A DNA stretch of 64,000 bases from Allobosea sp. (lineage in GTDB: Bacteria > Pseudomonadota > Alphaproteobacteria > Rhizobiales > Beijerinckiaceae). Positions 61,329-64,000 of this stretch are shown here, in pieces (position 1 is the stretch's first letter; each line of letters begins with the position of its first letter). The notes beneath the pieces are model-generated. The model was not told the DNA's origin. It saw only the letters and a list, made by a program, of their open reading frames with translations, and searched no databases. The stretch covers positions 134,802-198,801 of the forward strand of contig JAAEQB010000064.1 of assembly GCA_024231975.1 (NCBI GenBank), written 5' to 3'. A program made the position numbers and the translations under genes.

Positions 61329-64000
61329 GAAGACCGGCGACGGCACGTTGATACTGTCCGGCAGCAACAGCTACAGCGGCGGCACGATCATCTCGGGCGG
61401 CACACTGCAGATCTCGGCCGATGGCAATCTCGGCGCGGTCGGCGGCGGGCTCACCTTCGACAATGGTACGCTGCGCACGACGGCGGACATCTCCACGACC
61501 CGCGGCTTCACCTTGCGCGGCAACGGCGCCATCGAGACCGCCGCCAACACGACCCTGAGCGTGAACGCCACGGTGAGCGGCGCCGGCGGGCTGATCAAAT
61601 CGGGAGCCGGCACGCTGCTGCTGACTGGGACCAACAGCTGGTCCGGCGGAACCCTGATCACGGCCGGGACACTCCGGGCCGGCAGTGCCGGCGCCTTGCC
61701 GACCATGACCGATTGGGTCCTGACCGGCGGGAGGCTCGATCTCGATGGCTATGATCTCTCGATGCGCTTCCTCGCCGGCAGCGGCGGCGAGATCGCGCTG
61801 GGGGGCGCCGATCTCATCGTCGATCAAGCAAAAGACAGCGTCTACGCCGGAACCGTCACCGGCAGCGGTCGCCTGTTGAAGGACGGCTCCGGAACCCTGC
61901 TGCTGACCGGGACCAGCAGCTATTCCGGCGGCACCGTGATCCGCGATGGAACGCTGGCGATCGTCGCCGACGCCAATCTCGGCAACGCCGGTTCGGCCAT
62001 CGCCTTCGACGGCGGCGGCCGCCTGGCGACCTATGCCGACATCACCAGCGGGCGTTCGGTCACGCTCTTCGGCACCGGCACCATCGAGACCTATGCCGGC
62101 ACGACCTTCACCCTCGGTGGATCGATCAGCGGCAGCGGCAGCCTGGCGAAGCAGGGCTGGGGCACGTTGACGCTGACCGGCAGCGCGGCCCATACCGGCG
62201 GCACGACGATCGCGGCCGGCATGTTGCAGATCGGCAATGGCGGCACGACGGGCGATCTCGCCGGCGATGTCGTCAACAATGCAGTCCTGAGCTTCAACCG
62301 CTCGAACGACTACGGCTTCAGCGGCGTGATCTCCGGCTCCGGCGTGGTCGTGCAGGCGGGTACCGGCACCACGGTCCTGACCGGCGCCAACACCTATTCC
62401 GGCGGCACGCTGATCCGGGCAGGCGTGCTCCAGGTCTCCAATGACGGCAATCTTGGCGCCAGCGGGACCGCGATCGCCTTTTCCGGCGGGGCGCTGCGCT
62501 ACGGCGCGTCCTTCGGCACGGACAGGACCGTGCTGTTGGCCGGCGACGGCACCATCGACACCAATGGCTATGACGGAACCCTGAGCGGCGGCGTCTATGG
62601 CGATGGCGACCTGATCAAGACCGGCGCCGGCACGCTGACGCTGGCCGGCATGAATGCCTATCGCAACACCATCGTCGTGGCCGGCACGCTGGTGGGCGAC
62701 GCCGCCTCGATCTCCGGCAACGTCACCGCCAACGGTACGGTCGTCTTCGACCAGCGTGACGACGCCAGCATCGCCGGCGTGTTCTCCGGAAGCGGCCGGT
62801 TCGACAAGACCGGCCGCGGAGCGCTCGAACTGACCGGCGACAGCTTCGGCTTCGCCGGCTCGACCACGGTCTCGGCTGGGACGCTCGTCGTCAACGGCGC
62901 GCTCGGCGGCGCGCTCGACGTCCAGTCCGGCGCGCGGCTGCAGGGCAGCGGCACCGTCGGCTCGACGACGATCCAGTCGGGCGCCACGATCGCGCCGGGC
63001 AACTCGATCGGCACGCTGACGGTGGCGGGCAATGTCTCGTTCGCTGGTGGATCGACCTATCAGGTCGAGGTCAACGCGGCCGGCCAGAGCGACAGGATCG
63101 CCGCCTCGGGCTCGGCAACGCTCTCGGGCGGCACGGTGCAGGTCCTGGCCGAGAACGGCAATTACGCCGCAAGCACGAGCTATACGATCCTGACCGCTAC
63201 GGGCGGGGTCGCCGGCCAGTTCTCGACGGTGACCTCGAACCTTGCCTTCCTGACGCCGTCGCTGGTTTACGACAGCAACAACGTCACGCTGACGATGGCC
63301 CGCAACGACGCCTCGTTCGGCCCCGATAATGGCGGTAGCGGCAGCTCCAGCAGGACCTCGATCGCGCAGACGCGCAATCAGGGCTTCATCGCGATCGCGG
63401 CGGAGCGGCTGGGCGTCGGCAACCCGGTCTATGACACGCTGATCTCGGGGACGGCGGCCGAGGCGCGGGCCGGCTTCGACCTGCTTTCGGGCGAGGCGCA
63501 TGCGCAGGCGGTCTCGGTGATAATCGAGGAGAGCCGGCTGGTGCGCGACACGATTCTGGGCCATCTGCGCGGGCCGCTGCTGACCGCGCTCGGCCAACAG
63601 GTCGCAGGCGCCTTCACCGCCGACCTGCCGGGCAGGAAGGGCGCGGTCGTAATGCCGGCACCGGTGCCACAGCCGCGCTATGCGGTCTGGGGCACGGCCT
63701 TCGGCAGCACCGGCAACACCGATGCCGACGGCAACGCCGCCAGCCTCAATCGCCGCAGCGGCGGCGCCCTGCTCGGGGCGGACCTGATGCTCTACGACGC
63801 GCCGGGCTCGTCGCTGAAGCTCGGCGTCGCCGGCGGCTACAGCCAGTCGCGCTTCGATCTCGATGCGCGCCTGTCCTCGGGGCGCCTCGAGAGCGGGCAT
63901 GCCGCGCTCTATGCCGGCGCCCGCTTCGGCAATCTGCGCCTCGATGCCGGCGCGGCCTACACATGGTCGGAGAGCGACATCCGCCGCCAGGTCCAGATCC
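60970..64000 (+). CDS. Autotransporter, passenger repeats and beta-barrel (second frame, runs off window)
   Basis: The continuation of the same gene, one frame later and open to the window edge. Sense begins around 61018 with GTWNAGNANWLDLGGS. Several autotransporter-associated beta-strand repeats follow, of the form TLILSGSNSYSGGTIISGGT, near 61340, 61610, 61900, 62160, 62375 and 62630. A junction NSIGTLTVAGNVSFAGGSTY leads to the C-terminal beta-domain from about 63670 (PQPRYAVWGTAFGSTGN). It has no start of its own: the frame is closed by TAG at 60967. It is therefore either a frameshifted pseudogene half or a one-base sequence error. The end of the barrel lies outside the window. Confidence 0.78.

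Noticed and set aside
60871..63900. Very long minus-strand open frame opposite the autotransporter
   Set aside because: It is an antisense shadow of GC-rich repetitive coding sequence; its translation is Arg/Ala/Gly-rich with no domain, while the plus strand gives clear autotransporter repeats.

Overview
The window is uniformly GC-rich, densely packed chromosomal DNA with many 4-base ATGA/GTGA overlaps and alphaproteobacterial gene sets: TRAP and Bug transporters, an amino acid:carrier-protein ligase cluster with a DUF1839 gene, a phenylacetate cluster and a Pls-like synthetase. It most resembles a soil or rhizosphere member of the Hyphomicrobiales such as Bosea or a Bradyrhizobium relative. 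That placement is inferred from gene content, not from a marker gene. No rRNA, tRNA, CRISPR array, transposase or replication origin was recognised.

Layout. 1-3528: two exopolysaccharide membrane genes, a Wzz/GumC-type protein with a degenerate kinase domain and a Wzy-like polytopic protein. 3814-9725: a tight five-gene operon of acyl carrier protein, acyl-CoA-dehydrogenase-like flavoprotein, aaRS-like amino acid:carrier-protein ligase, DUF1839 protein and a family 2 glycoside hydrolase. This is the best candidate for an undescribed pathway. 9730-15797: a catabolic locus with a histidine/phenylalanine-lyase homologue that lacks the canonical MIO tripeptide, divergent from a two-subunit class I fumarase/tartrate dehydratase, a quinone oxidoreductase, an IclR regulator and a Tat-exported Bug binding protein. 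15971-16681: an AT-richer gene of probable foreign origin. 16860-22695: DUF6282, cupin and HpcH/HpaI aldolase genes, then an amino-acid binding protein coupled to an Ldh-family dehydrogenase, then an SDR. 22714-25320: a globin-coupled soluble chemoreceptor and a SleB-like lipoprotein. 25712-32275: a seven-gene aromatic-type operon (VOC protein, NTF2-like protein, FAH hydrolase, FAD monooxygenase, TRAP transporter) opposite a LysR regulator. 33475-35022: a carboxylesterase with its own terminator.

35193-51076 is a phenylacetate degradation island: pcaF/paaJ-paaABCDE-(extra PaaA/PaaC-like gene)-paaZ on the plus strand, paaG-paaI-paaK-tetR on the minus strand, and a Liv-type ABC transporter running away from paaG. 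Two near-identical palindromes, one before the thiolase and one in the paaG/livK divergent gap, point to coordinated control by the TetR protein. hmgA (homogentisate dioxygenase) follows. paaF and paaH are not in the window.

52752-57752: a Pls-type single-module NRPS (adenylation, carrier, membrane segments and terminal repeats) whose specificity residues look basic-amino-acid-like, followed by a GAF-LytTR regulator. 57810-64000: a very large glycine-rich autotransporter whose reading frame is broken by an apparent extra base in a GGGG run; it continues past the window edge.
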